Source: Dactylosporangium fulvum
Lineage (GTDB): Bacteria; Actinomycetota; Actinomycetes; Mycobacteriales; Micromonosporaceae
NCBI RefSeq assembly: GCF_025137375.1
Contig: NZ_CP073720.1
Span: forward strand, 10,068,501 to 10,132,500
Direction: 5' to 3'
DNA: 64,000 nucleotides
Shown: positions 37,544 through 46,380 of the stretch, in pieces
Layout: each line of letters starts with the position of its first letter
How positions within the stretch are numbered: the first letter of the stretch is position 1
Translations under genes and position numbers: made by a program
The notes under the pieces: generated by a model
Told to the model about the DNA's origin: nothing
Seen by the model: the letters and a program-made list of their open reading frames with translations, nothing else
Databases searched by the model: none

Positions 37544-38460
37544 TCCACCAGGCACTGCTGTTCGACTCGCCGTCGGCGTTCCTCGCCGCCGCCGTGCCCT
37601 TCGTGACCGAGGGCCTGCACCGAGGCGACACGGTCGTCGCGGTGACCTCGTCCGGCAACACCGAGCTCCTGCGCGACCATCTCGACCACGGCACCGCCTC
37701 CGAGGTCACGTTCCTGTCACCGACGAACTGGTTCGACTCGCCGGGCCGCACCCTCAACGCCCACCACCGCCGCATCGACGCCCTGCACGGCGACAGAGGC
37801 ATCCTGCGGGTCCTCGGCGAGCCGGTGTGGACGGGGCTCGACGATCTGGAGACGGCGGAGTGGGGCCGCTACGAGTCGGTCATGAACGTCGCTCTTGCGA
37901 GTTCCCGCGCCTGGGTCGTGTGCGGCTACGACAGCCGCACCCTGCCCCCGGCGATCGTGGACGACGCCCGGCGCACCCATCCCGAGCTGGCCGTCGGCAC
38001 CGGCAGCGAGAGCAGCAACACGTACACCGACCCGGCCTACTACTACGCCGAGCACAACGTGCCGCTGATCGTGCGACCCGACCACGGCGTCGAATGGTTG
38101 CCGATCTTCGGTGACCTCGCGCCGGTACGGCAGTTCGTCGCCGACCACGCGGTCCGCCTGGGCGTGCCGACGGCCCGGCTCGACGACTTCACGCTCGCGG
38201 TCAACGAGGTGGCGACCAACGCGCTGCGCCACGGTGCCGGCCACGGCGAGGCCCGGCTGTGGGCCACGGACCGGCGGGTCGTCTGCGAGATCTTCGACCC
38301 GGGCGCGGCGGCGGACAACTTCCTCGGCTTCCTCCGCGCCGACCCGCAGGCGGGTAAGGGGCACGGGCTGTGGATCGCCCGCCAGATCTGCGACCTGCTG
38401 GAGATGCGCACGGGTGAGGCCGGGACGACGGTGCGGCTGCACATGCGGCGCTCGTCGTAG
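37537..38460 (+). CDS. MEDS-domain protein with HATPase (anti-sigma-type) output
   Basis: A 307-residue protein with an N-terminal MEDS domain (VTEGLHRGDTVVAVTSSGNT, then WGRYESVMNVAL) and a C-terminal GHKL ATPase like RsbW/SpoIIAB: FTLAVNEVATNALRHGAG (N box), VCEIFDPG and GKGHGLWIARQICDLL (G boxes). Such kinases bind and inhibit sigma factors and phosphorylate STAS partners. It starts at a GTG overlapping the previous stop (GTGCTGA), with GGGGAG upstream, so the STAS protein and this kinase are translationally coupled and probably a switch pair. No sigma factor gene adjoins; the target is unknown. Confidence 0.85.
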   Translation: MLIHQALLFDSPSAFLAAAVPFVTEGLHRGDTVVAVTSSGNTELLRDHLDHGTASEVTFLSPTNWFDSPGRTLNAHHRRIDALHGDRGILRVLGEPVWTGLDDLETAEWGRYESVMNVALASSRAWVVCGYDSRTLPPAIVDDARRTHPELAVGTGSESSNTYTDPAYYYAEHNVPLIVRPDHGVEWLPIFGDLAPVRQFVADHAVRLGVPTARLDDFTLAVNEVATNALRHGAGHGEARLWATDRRVVCEIFDPGAAADNFLGFLRADPQAGKGHGLWIARQICDLLEMRTGEAGTTVRLHMRRSS

Positions 38461-38471
38461 GCTGCCCTGCG

Positions 38472-38993
38472 ATGGACACACGGTTCAGCGAGGACTTCGA
38501 GCTCGAGGGCGAGCCGGAGCGCGAGTTCCATCCGGGGATCGCCAAACGCATGGCGCACAAGACCGTCGCCGCCGGCGCCGTCATCCGCGACCCGGACAAC
38601 CGGATCCTGTTCGTCGTGCCGAACTACAAGCCGTACCTCGACCTCCCGGGCGGCATCGTGGAGACGGGCGAGCCGCCGTCCGAGGCGTGCCGCCGGGAGG
38701 TGCTCGAGGAGGTCGGGCTCGACCTGTCGATCCGGCGCCTGCTGGTCGTGGACTGGACGCCGGGGCGCGGGCCGTGGAGCGACCAGGTGCAGTTCGTCTT
38801 CGACGGCGGCGTGATCCTGGCCGGCACACAGCTGCGCCCGCAGGCGTCGGAGCTCACCGGTGTGCGGTGGTCGTCCCTGGCGGACGCACATCTGCGCGCG
38901 TCGTTGCGACGGCGGCTGTCACTGGCCCTGACCGCACTGGAGACCGGGGTGGTCCTCCACGCCGAGTTCGGCCACCTACTCAACACACCGTGA
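38472..38993 (+). CDS. Nudix hydrolase
   Basis: A 173-residue Nudix-fold hydrolase acting on nucleoside-diphosphate-linked substrates. The Nudix box reads GGIVETGEPPSEACRREVLEEVG, broken here as GGIVETGE then REVLEEVG, with all consensus Gly, Glu and Arg residues in place. An N-terminal extension of about 30 residues precedes the fold. It follows the MEDS kinase by 11 bp on the same strand, so it may be part of that operon. The substrate is not predictable. Confidence 0.9.
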   Translation: MDTRFSEDFELEGEPEREFHPGIAKRMAHKTVAAGAVIRDPDNRILFVVPNYKPYLDLPGGIVETGEPPSEACRREVLEEVGLDLSIRRLLVVDWTPGRGPWSDQVQFVFDGGVILAGTQLRPQASELTGVRWSSLADAHLRASLRRRLSLALTALETGVVLHAEFGHLLNTP

Positions 38994-39099
38994 TCGGATA
39001 CTCACCTACGATCGGGGGAATCCGGACGGCTCGGCAGGGGCTCTGACCAGCGCATCGGCCGGACCGTTCGGGGCCTGACGATCCTGTCACCGTCCCTGC

Positions 39100-39119
39100 A
39101 CACTCAGTTTCGTGAGTGT
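39100..39119 (+). terminator. Small hairpin downstream of the Nudix gene
   Basis: ACACTCA/TGAGTGT form a 7-bp perfect stem with a 6-nt loop; TTC follows. It lies 107 bp past the Nudix stop, in a 367-bp gap (38994-39360) between two convergent genes where I see no coding sequence. Confidence 0.45.
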
Positions 39120-39360
39120 TCAACGAAGCAGCGCCGGCCATACCCCCCGGCACCGGGCCGCAGGGCCGGCCACCCGAATGCTGCGTAAGGTGCGCTGGCT
39201 CTGGGTGACGCACCCGCGGCAGACCTCGTCTCCGGCCACCGAGCTCGACGTGGCGTGCCGTGCCGCCACACCCACCGCAACATAGGCGTTGGCCGTGGAG
39301 ACGTCCCCGCGCCGGTGCGACGGCTTGGGGCCGGGTCTCCACGGCCAGCTGGTTTTCCGG

Positions 39361-41556
39361 TCAGTCGTCCAACCAGTCGAGCGAGCGACGGTTGCCGTTG
39401 CCGTTGCCGCGCTGCGAGCGGGCGCCGTCGTAGCCGTCGTTGCCGGCCCCGTTGGCGTTGCCGTAGCCGCCACGCTGTTCGTAGTCGCCGCCGCCGTTGT
39501 AGCCGTTGCCGGCCCGCGGCGGCTCGGGCGCCCGCTCGTAGCCGTCACGCTCGTAGCCGGCGGCCGGCTCGTACCCACCGCGCTGCTCGTAGCCGCCACG
39601 GCCGGCATACGGGCCGTCGTAGTCACCGCCGCCGTTGTAGCCGTTGCCGGCGCTCGGTCCGTAGCCGTTGCCGGCACTCGGCCCGTAACCGTCGCCCGCG
39701 CTGGGGCCGTAGCCGTTGTCGCCGCCGTGGCCACCGGATCCACCAGGGCCGTAGCCGGCACCCGCCGAGGGGCCGCCGTAACCGCCGCCCTGGCCGTAGC
39801 CGCCCTGGGCGCCACCGGCACCCGGGCCGCCGTGGGCGCCACCAGCACCCGGGCCGCCGCCGTAACCGCCGCCCGCCGACGGACCGTCAGCGCCGTAACC
39901 GTTGGCCTGACCGCCGTAGCCGCCGCCCGCCGACGGACCGTCAGCGCCATAGCCGTTGGCCTGACCGCCGTAGCCGCCGCCCGCCGACGGACCGTCAGCG
40001 CCATAGCCGTTGGCCTGACCGCCGTAGCCGCCGCCCGCCGACGGACCGTCAGCGCCATAGCCGTTGGCCTGACCGCCGTAGCCGCCGCCCGCCGACGGAC
40101 CGTCAGCGCCGTAACCGTTGGCCTGACCGCCGTAACCGCCGCCACTGCCGTAGTTGCCGGCGCCCGGCTCGTATTGCTGGGTCGCGTCGCCGTATCCACC
40201 GCCTGCACCCGCACCCGCGCTATAGCCGGGGTCGTAGGGGTCGACCGGCGGGCGGGATGCCGGGCCGTAGCCACCCCGGTCGTTGTAACCACCGGCATCG
40301 TTGTAGCCACCGCCGGCCGCGGGGCCATAGCCCTGGCTGGGCGGCGGGGATGCGGCGAACCCGCCCGTGCGGGGCGGCGGCGCGCCATACGGGTCCGGTG
40401 GCACGTCGAAGTCGTTGAAGCCGCCGGGCCGCACGATCGCGGTCGCGTCGTTGGCGGTGCTCCGGCTGACCATCGTCGGGGCGCCCATGGCGCCGACCAT
40501 GGTCGGGTCGGCCTGCGGTGCGTGGTAGCCGGGACGCTGGCCGCCGGGGCCGCCGCGCCGCGGGGCCTCTTCCTCGACCTCGTCGTCATCGTCGTCGCCG
40601 CGACGACGCAGGAGCAGCACGATCGCGACGATGCCGAAGATCACCAGCAGCGCACCCAACGCGATGAGGATCCAGGAGGAGAAGCCGCTACCGCCGCCGG
40701 AGGAGGTGTTCGTCGTGTTTTCCGGGGCCGCGACGCCACCGGTCGCCGTAGTCTCCGGCGTCGCGTCACCGGCGGAGGGCAGCGGGGCTGCCGACTCACT
40801 CGGGGCAAGCGCGACCAGCGCGATCTTGAGGTTGGTCACGGCCCGCCCGGCGGCGCCGGTGGCCTCCTTCTGACCGTTCGAATACCCGTCGAACCCGGCG
40901 CTCACCGTGATGCCGCCGGGCGCGATCGGAGTGCTCTCACTGCCGGCGAACCGATACCGCCCGTTGTTGTCGGTCTGCGCCGAGCGGCTCTTGCCCGCGC
41001 CGTCCTGCATGACGACCTGAGCGCCCTTGATCACCGCGCCGGTGCCGGAGTCGGTGACGGTGCCGGAAACCTCGGTGACGGTCTGCGCCGCCTGCGACGG
41101 CGGTGCTGCAGGACCCTTCAGGTTGATCTTGAACCCGGCTGCAACCGGGTCGGTCGCCCCGACCTTGACCGAACCCTGCTGATCGGACAGATTCTGTCCC
41201 GGCTGCAGCGTGCTCGGGCTCTTGGCCACGATCTGGAAGGTCAGCGTTTTTCCGCCCGGCGTAACGGCAACGTCACTGCATGTGACGCTGGTCGATCCGC
41301 TCGAGCCGCACCCACTCACGGTCAGGTTGCCATTGGCTGACGGCACATCGACCGTGACCACGGTCATGGTCGGAGTGTCACTGGTGACGGTGACCACGAG
41401 ACTCTTCGTTTCACCGGCGTTCATGTCGAATGAGCTCGACTGCAGCTTGACCGTGGTTTCAGCGAATGCCGGCGTTGCCACGCCGAGCAGAGCACCTGCC
41501 GCCAGAACAGCCACCGCCCCTGCTCGTAGCAGCAGGGCTCGTCGGTGCGCAGTCAC
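39361..41556 (-). CDS. Membrane-anchored surface protein with Gly/Tyr-rich repeat tail
   Basis: A 731-residue protein. A signal peptide (LLLRAGAVAVLAAGALLGVA, cleavage near AFAET) is followed by an Ig/CARDB-like beta domain (to about 145) and a carboxypeptidase-regulatory-like beta sandwich (VTEVSGTVTDSGTGAVIKGA) to about 240. A Ser/Thr-rich stalk leads to a transmembrane helix (WILIALGALLVIFGIVAIVL) near 300-320, an acidic patch DDDDDEVEEE, and a cytoplasmic tail of about 400 residues rich in Gly, Tyr, Pro and Asn. The tail holds five perfect or near-perfect 18-residue repeats. The GTG at 41556 follows GGAGGGG by seven bases. Function unknown; the tail looks intrinsically disordered and self-associating. 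Confidence 0.82.
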   Translation of the reverse strand: MTAHRRALLLRAGAVAVLAAGALLGVATPAFAETTVKLQSSSFDMNAGETKSLVVTVTSDTPTMTVVTVDVPSANGNLTVSGCGSSGSTSVTCSDVAVTPGGKTLTFQIVAKSPSTLQPGQNLSDQQGSVKVGATDPVAAGFKINLKGPAAPPSQAAQTVTEVSGTVTDSGTGAVIKGAQVVMQDGAGKSRSAQTDNNGRYRFAGSESTPIAPGGITVSAGFDGYSNGQKEATGAAGRAVTNLKIALVALAPSESAAPLPSAGDATPETTATGGVAAPENTTNTSSGGGSGFSSWILIALGALLVIFGIVAIVLLLRRRGDDDDDEVEEEAPRRGGPGGQRPGYHAPQADPTMVGAMGAPTMVSRSTANDATAIVRPGGFNDFDVPPDPYGAPPPRTGGFAASPPPSQGYGPAAGGGYNDAGGYNDRGGYGPASRPPVDPYDPGYSAGAGAGGGYGDATQQYEPGAGNYGSGGGYGGQANGYGADGPSAGGGYGGQANGYGADGPSAGGGYGGQANGYGADGPSAGGGYGGQANGYGADGPSAGGGYGGQANGYGADGPSAGGGYGGGPGAGGAHGGPGAGGAQGGYGQGGGYGGPSAGAGYGPGGSGGHGGDNGYGPSAGDGYGPSAGNGYGPSAGNGYNGGGDYDGPYAGRGGYEQRGGYEPAAGYERDGYERAPEPPRAGNGYNGGGDYEQRGGYGNANGAGNDGYDGARSQRGNGNGNRRSLDWLDD
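39871..40140. repeat. Five tandem 54-bp repeats in the surface-protein gene
   Basis: GTTGGCCTGACCGCC recurs at exact 54-bp spacing (39901, 39955, 40009, 40063, 40117). Each unit encodes 18 residues containing GGYGGQANGYGADGPSA. The central units are identical and differ from the outer ones only by synonymous changes, which indicates recent expansion. Unit number can vary without breaking the frame. Confidence 0.92.
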
Positions 41557-41741
41557 GTCCACACCCCTCCGGATCTTGACTTTCACCCGAGCGTCACTGC
41601 CGAGCATGTCTGTCTGTGGTCCAACATGCGAGCGAGACTCGCCTTGCATGGTGCGCCGCAGCAAACTATGCCTTGTCCAGAGGGGTCGGCGAAAGGCGGA
41701 CGGTGTTGCGACTGTCCCGGCCACGGTCGTATCGTCCCGAC

Positions 41742-42095
41742 ATGTCCAATGCGCACCGATATTCCGACACGGTGCAAACCGTCCTAGATGCACTGAACGG
41801 CGGACTCGTTCCCGACCGACTCGCACTGCGTGACGCCGTCCGAGAACTCCTCGGCGACCTGCGGTCCCGCGCACCGGGACGTTCGGTGGAGGTCCGCGTT
41901 CCTCCATACGGCGCGATTCAGTGCATCGAGGGTCCGAGACACACGAGAGGTACGCCACCCAACGTCGTGGAAACCGACCCCACCACGTGGCTCGAGATCG
42001 CCACGGGTCGGAAATCATGGCACGAAGCCGTCACGGCGGGGAAGATCCGCGCCAGCGGGGTTCGGGCCGATTTATCCCCCTATCTGCCCTTGTAA
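41742..42095 (+). CDS. SCP-like conserved actinobacterial protein upstream of purF
   Basis: A 117-residue cytoplasmic protein of the bacterial sterol-carrier-like family that sits immediately before purF in many actinomycetes. Recognisable parts are LDALNGGLVPDRLALRDAV, SVEVRVPPYGAIQC and the C-terminal TWLEIATGRKSWHEAV block. It has no enzymatic motif; the synteny with purine synthesis is the best clue to its role. The ATG at 41742 fits the family start; a longer in-frame lead is non-homologous. It is divergent from the repeat-tailed surface protein. The 223-bp gap to purF has a TACACT -10-like element near 42171. Confidence 0.82.
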   Translation: MSNAHRYSDTVQTVLDALNGGLVPDRLALRDAVRELLGDLRSRAPGRSVEVRVPPYGAIQCIEGPRHTRGTPPNVVETDPTTWLEIATGRKSWHEAVTAGKIRASGVRADLSPYLPL

Positions 42096-42318
42096 CCCAG
42101 CAGACCGTGCGGCAGACTGGCCACAAACTGCATGCGTTCTGTGGCTGTCCGTCATGCCTGAAACCTCGCGTACACTATTTCCCGCGACGGCAACCAGACC
42201 GCAGCGTCAGACCGCCGCCCGGCCGACGAGCTCTTCCCGGCGAGATCACGGGCGAGACGCAGCCAGTTCTTCCGAAGACCATCCCGAATCCGGCCAACTG
42301 CGACGACAGGAGCGGCAC

Positions 42319-43878
42319 GTGCCCCGAGGCGATGGCCGGTTGAGCCACGAACTCGACCCCCAGCGTCCAGGTCCCCAAGACAAGTGCGGTGTGTTCGGCG
42401 TCTGGGCGCCGGGCGAAGAGGTCGCGAAGATGACCTACTACGGGCTGTATGCACTGCAGCACCGTGGGCAGGAAGCGGCCGGCATCGCGGTTTCCGACGG
42501 ATCCGGTGTGGTCGTCTACAAGGATCTCGGCCTGGTGTCCCAGGTCTTCGACGAGCCGACGCTCGCGAGCCTGCGCGGTCACATCGCGATCGGACACACG
42601 CGCTATTCGACCACCGGCGGCTCCACCTGGGAGAACGCCCAGCCCACGCTGCGGTCGACCGCGGCCGGCGGCGACCGGGCCGGCACCACGATCGCGCTCG
42701 CGCACAACGGCAACCTGGTCAACACCGCCGAGCTGGCCCGCCGCGTGGCCGACCTGGGCGAGCGCGACGCGATCAACTCGACCAACGACACCGCGCTCGT
42801 GACCGCGCTGCTCGCCGCCCGTCCCGACCTGTCCGTCGAGGCCGCGGCGCTGGAAGTGCTGCCCACACTGCGCGGCGCGTTCAGCTTCGTCTTCATGGAC
42901 GAGGACACGCTGTATGCGGCCCGTGACGTCAACGGCGTCCGCCCGCTCGTCCTGGGCCGCCTGGAGCGCGGCTGGGTGGTCGCGAGCGAGACCGCCGCCC
43001 TCGACATCGTCGGCGCGAGCATCGTGCGCGAGATCGAGCCGGGCGAGCTGATCGCCATCGACGAGCACGGCCTGCGGTCCAGCCGGTTCGGCACCCCGGA
43101 CCCGAAGGGCTGCCTGTTCGAATACGTCTACCTGGCCCGCCCCGACACCACGATCGTCGGGCGCAACGTGCACGCCGCGCGCGTCGCGATCGGCCGGGCC
43201 CTCGCCCGGGAGCACCCGGTCGAGGCCGACATGGTCATCCCGGTGCCGGAGTCGGGCACACCCGCCGCGATCGGTTACGCGACCGAGTCGGGCATCCCGT
43301 TCGGCCACGGCCTGATCAAGAACGCCTACGTCGGACGCACCTTCATCCAGCCGTCGCAGACGATCCGGCAGCTGGGCATCCGGCTCAAGCTCAACCCGCT
43401 GCGCGACAACGTGCGGGGCAAGCGGCTGGTCGTCGTCGATGACTCCATCGTGCGCGGCAACACGCAGCGTGCGATCGTGCGCATGCTGCGCGAAGCTGGA
43501 GCGATCGAGGTACACGTGCGCATCTCCTCCCCGCCGGTCAAGTGGCCGTGCTTCTACGGCATCGACTTCGCCACACGGGCGGAGCTGCTGGCCAACGGCC
43601 TCGACCTGGAGGGCATCCGCCGGTCGATCGGCGCGGATTCGCTCGGCTACGTCTCACTGACCGGCCTGGTCGCGGCGACCGAGCAGCCGGCGTCACGGCT
43701 GTGCAGCGCGTGTTTCGACGGGCAATATCCGATCGAGCTTCCCGCTGACAACGTGATCGGCAAACACGTCCTGGAAGGTGTCGCGCGCGCTGCGGGGGCC
43801 GCGCCGACCACGACCGACGGCGACTCGGTGAGTGTCGCCGCCAGTCCGGGTGGCGCGGGCGCATTGCTGCGCCCGTGA
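42319..43878 (+). CDS. purF: Amidophosphoribosyltransferase
   Basis: Catalyses the first committed step of purine synthesis, PRPP plus glutamine to phosphoribosylamine. The 519-residue product starts at a GTG with AGGAG six bases upstream. A 22-residue propeptide precedes Cys23 (KCGVFGVWAP), which becomes the N-terminal nucleophile after self-cleavage, as in the Bacillus-type enzymes. The glutaminase domain has LQHRGQEAAGIA and IGHTRYSTTG; the PRPP loop is VVVDDSIVRGNT. Four cysteines around SRLCSACFDGQYP and earlier positions fit a [4Fe-4S] cluster, typical of this group. purM follows by 55 bp on the same strand. Confidence 0.97.
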   Translation: MPRGDGRLSHELDPQRPGPQDKCGVFGVWAPGEEVAKMTYYGLYALQHRGQEAAGIAVSDGSGVVVYKDLGLVSQVFDEPTLASLRGHIAIGHTRYSTTGGSTWENAQPTLRSTAAGGDRAGTTIALAHNGNLVNTAELARRVADLGERDAINSTNDTALVTALLAARPDLSVEAAALEVLPTLRGAFSFVFMDEDTLYAARDVNGVRPLVLGRLERGWVVASETAALDIVGASIVREIEPGELIAIDEHGLRSSRFGTPDPKGCLFEYVYLARPDTTIVGRNVHAARVAIGRALAREHPVEADMVIPVPESGTPAAIGYATESGIPFGHGLIKNAYVGRTFIQPSQTIRQLGIRLKLNPLRDNVRGKRLVVVDDSIVRGNTQRAIVRMLREAGAIEVHVRISSPPVKWPCFYGIDFATRAELLANGLDLEGIRRSIGADSLGYVSLTGLVAATEQPASRLCSACFDGQYPIELPADNVIGKHVLEGVARAAGAAPTTTDGDSVSVAASPGGAGALLRP

Positions 43879-43933
43879 CCCGCCCACCCGAAGCAAGTGC
43901 GGTGGCCGCCGCGAGGCAATCAAAGGGGAGAAA

Positions 43934-45088
43934 GTGACGCACGTGGATGAGCGCGCCGAGAAGGCCGGTGAGACCGGCCAGGGCAGCACCCCCGAGCGGC
44001 AGCTCTGGACCGCCGGCAACGGCAGGGGTCGCAGGCGCACCGTGACCTACGCGGACGCGGGCGTGTCGATCCACGCTGGCGAGCAGGCCGTCGAGCTGCT
44101 CCGCACCAAGGTGCACCGGACCCACCGGCCCGAAGTGATGGGCGACATCGGCGGGTTCGCCGGGCTGTTCAAGCTGGACCTCAAGAAGTACAAGAGCCCG
44201 ATCCTCGCCTCGTCGACCGACGGCGTCGGCACGAAGCTGGCCATCGCCCAGGCCATGGGCATCCACGACACCGTCGGCATCGACCTCGTCGCGATGGTCG
44301 TCGACGACCTGGTGGCCTGCGGTGCCGAGCCGCTGTTCCTGCTCGACTACATCGCCTGTGGCGAAGTCGTGCCGGACCGCGTCGCCGAGATCGGGGCCGG
44401 CATCGCCGACGGCTGCCGCTACGCCGGCTGCGCGCTGCTGGGCGGTGAGACGGCGGAGCACCCGGGCGTGATGCGCCCGGACGAGTACGACATCTCCGGC
44501 ACCGGCGTCGGCGTCGTGGAGGAGGACGCGATCCTCGGCCGCGACCGGGTCGAGGTCGGCGACGTCGTCATCGCGCTGCGGTCGAGCGGCCTGCACTCCA
44601 ACGGCTACTCGCTGGTGCGCCACGTGCTGCTCGGCGCCGGCCGGATGCGGCTCGACAGCGTCATCGACGAGTTCGGCAAGCAGCGCACCCTCGGTGAGGA
44701 GCTGCTCACGCCGACCCGCATCTATGCGAAGGACTGCCTCGACCTGATCAAGGAGAGCGAGGTCCACGCATTCGCCCATGTCACCGGCGGTGGCATCCCG
44801 GGCAACCTGGTGCGCGTCCTGCCGGAGCACGTCGACGCCGTCGTCGACCGCGCGACCTGGCGCCCGCAGCCGATCTTCGAGCTGGTGCGCACAAAGGGGC
44901 GCATCGACGACTCGGAGATGGAGAGCACCTTCAACATGGGCATCGGCATGCTGACCGTCGTCTCTGCCGAGGACGCCGACCGCACGCTGGCGTTCCTGGC
45001 CGGCCGCGGTATCGACGCCTGGCAGGTCGGTGAGGTCATCGAGGGCACCGGCACGGTCCAGATGGTGGGCTCGCACACCCGCGGCTGA
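43934..45088 (+). CDS. purM: Phosphoribosylformylglycinamidine cyclo-ligase (AIR synthetase)
   Basis: Closes the imidazole ring in purine synthesis (FGAM plus ATP to AIR). The 384-residue product starts at a GTG after AAAGGGGAG. Family motifs are YADAGVSIHAGEQAVE, the ATP-binding ASSTDGVGTKLAIA, MVVDDLVACGAEPLFLLDY, ALLGGETAEHPG and AHVTGGGIPGNLVRVL. An actinobacterial N-terminal extension of about 30 residues rich in Gly and Arg precedes the conserved start. It ends the purF-purM unit at a strong terminator. Confidence 0.97.
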   Translation: MTHVDERAEKAGETGQGSTPERQLWTAGNGRGRRRTVTYADAGVSIHAGEQAVELLRTKVHRTHRPEVMGDIGGFAGLFKLDLKKYKSPILASSTDGVGTKLAIAQAMGIHDTVGIDLVAMVVDDLVACGAEPLFLLDYIACGEVVPDRVAEIGAGIADGCRYAGCALLGGETAEHPGVMRPDEYDISGTGVGVVEEDAILGRDRVEVGDVVIALRSSGLHSNGYSLVRHVLLGAGRMRLDSVIDEFGKQRTLGEELLTPTRIYAKDCLDLIKESEVHAFAHVTGGGIPGNLVRVLPEHVDAVVDRATWRPQPIFELVRTKGRIDDSEMESTFNMGIGMLTVVSAEDADRTLAFLAGRGIDAWQVGEVIEGTGTVQMVGSHTRG

Positions 45089-45116
45089 CGCTCACCAGCT
45101 CCAGAGGCCCCAGAAC

Positions 45117-45154
45117 GACGCCACAGGGCACCCGCATGGGTGCCCTGTGGCGTC
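45117..45154 (+). terminator. purM terminator (17-bp perfect stem)
   Basis: GACGCCACAGGGCACCC and its exact complement flank a GCAT loop. No U-run follows, as is common in actinomycetes. It separates the purine operon from the RiPP cassette, so that cassette needs its own promoter, probably within 45155-45273. Confidence 0.88.
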
Positions 45155-45273
45155 ACTGCCGGATTGTGCGCCGTTGTGAACTGTCACGGATTCGATCTAC
45201 CGGGGCTTACCGCAACGGAGTAATACACCTAGGCTGAATCGGCACGTCCCTACACCCAAAAGGAGGACGGGCC

Positions 45274-46380
45274 GTGTCGTGGAGCGGCATGCGGGGGATC
45301 TCGCCGATCCCGAGTTATGTCGTGCTCCAGCCCACGACGCTGTGCAACCTCGACTGCACTTACTGCTACCTTCCCTTCCGGGCGCGCAACGACCGGATGA
45401 GCCCGGCGGTGGCCGAGGCGGTGGCGGCGTCGGTCAACCCCTGGGCGGCGGCCGACGAGCGCTTCTCCGTCGTCTGGCACGCCGGCGAGCCGCTCGCCGC
45501 CGGACGGGCCGCCCTGGCCGAGCTGATGGCGCCGTTCGAGGGCGTGGAGCACCACGTGCAGACCAACGCGACGCTGATCGACGACGCGTGGTGCGAGTTC
45601 TTCGCCGAGCACCGGATGCGCGTCAGCGTGAGCGTCGACGGCCCCGAGCCGCTGAACGGCGAGCGGGTCAATCGGGCGGGGCTCCCGGCGTACCGCCACA
45701 TCCTCAGCGGCGTCGAGGCACTCAAACGTCACGGGGTGCCGTTCTCGGCACTCTGCGTCGTCAGCGATCCCGGCCCGGGCCTGGCCACCCGGCTGTACGA
45801 CTACTTCCTCGACCTGGGCTGCGACGTGCTCGGGATCAACATCGAGGAGCAGGAGGGCGTCAACGCGCGCACGAACGACTTCGGCGCCGACGCCGTGCGG
45901 TCGTTCTGGGCGGAGCTGGTCACGGCGTGGCGGCGGGACCCGCGCATCCACGTGCGGGAGATCGAGTGGACGCTGCGCTACGCCGGAGCTGTCCTCGCCG
46001 GCGGCGCAGACGGCATCCTGCCCGCCGCGCTCGACCCGATCCCGACGGTGGCCACGGACGGACGGGTCTTCCTGCTGTCGCCGGAGCTCGCCGGGTTCAC
46101 CGACGCGCGGTACGGCGACTTCTCCTCCGGCAACGTGCTGGACACCCCGCTGGCGACGATCCTGGCCGGCGCGGCCACCTCGGCGGGGTGGGTGCCGGAG
46201 TACCTGCGGGGCGTCGAGGCCTGCCGGCAGCGCTGTCCGTACTTCGGGTTCTGCGGCGGCGCGCACGCGGCGAACCGCTACTTCGAGCACGGCAGGTTCG
46301 ATACCACCGAGACGAACCACTGCCGGAACAGCAAGATTCGCCTTCTGGAGGGAGTGCTGGACCATGCCGGAGCACGCTGA
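45274..46380 (+). CDS. Radical SAM/SPASM peptide maturase (cyclophane-forming type)
   Basis: A 368-residue radical SAM enzyme. The [4Fe-4S]-SAM motif is C24-N-L-D-C28-T-Y-C31 in TTLCNLDCTYCYLP, with the GGE-equivalent WHAGEPL. A SPASM-like C-terminal cysteine set (CRQRCPYFGFCGGAHA, later NHCRNS) would hold auxiliary clusters. The opening and the CNLDCTYCYLP string resemble GrrM/OscB-like enzymes that join aromatic side chains to nearby residues, making three-residue cyclophanes; the AmcB group is a close conceptual match. AGGAGG lies six bases before the GTG. The precursor gene overlaps its last 17 bases, so enzyme and substrate are co-translated. Confidence 0.9.
   Translation: MSWSGMRGISPIPSYVVLQPTTLCNLDCTYCYLPFRARNDRMSPAVAEAVAASVNPWAAADERFSVVWHAGEPLAAGRAALAELMAPFEGVEHHVQTNATLIDDAWCEFFAEHRMRVSVSVDGPEPLNGERVNRAGLPAYRHILSGVEALKRHGVPFSALCVVSDPGPGLATRLYDYFLDLGCDVLGINIEEQEGVNARTNDFGADAVRSFWAELVTAWRRDPRIHVREIEWTLRYAGAVLAGGADGILPAALDPIPTVATDGRVFLLSPELAGFTDARYGDFSSGNVLDTPLATILAGAATSAGWVPEYLRGVEACRQRCPYFGFCGGAHAANRYFEHGRFDTTETNHCRNSKIRLLEGVLDHAGAR

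Noticed and set aside
38980..39342. A 120-codon minus frame between the Nudix and surface-protein genes
   Set aside because: Cys/Gly/Arg-rich without domain; the gap contains a hairpin consistent with ordinary convergent termination.
39871..40140. Regularly spaced repeats that could suggest CRISPR
   Set aside because: Units are contiguous 54-bp tandem repeats with no unique spacers, lie within a gene in frame, and no cas genes are present.
39289..41340. A 683-codon plus-strand frame and a 489-codon minus frame over the repeat-tailed protein
   Set aside because: Low-complexity products of the 54-bp repeats read in wrong frames; the frame with signal peptide, domains and membrane helix is the real one.
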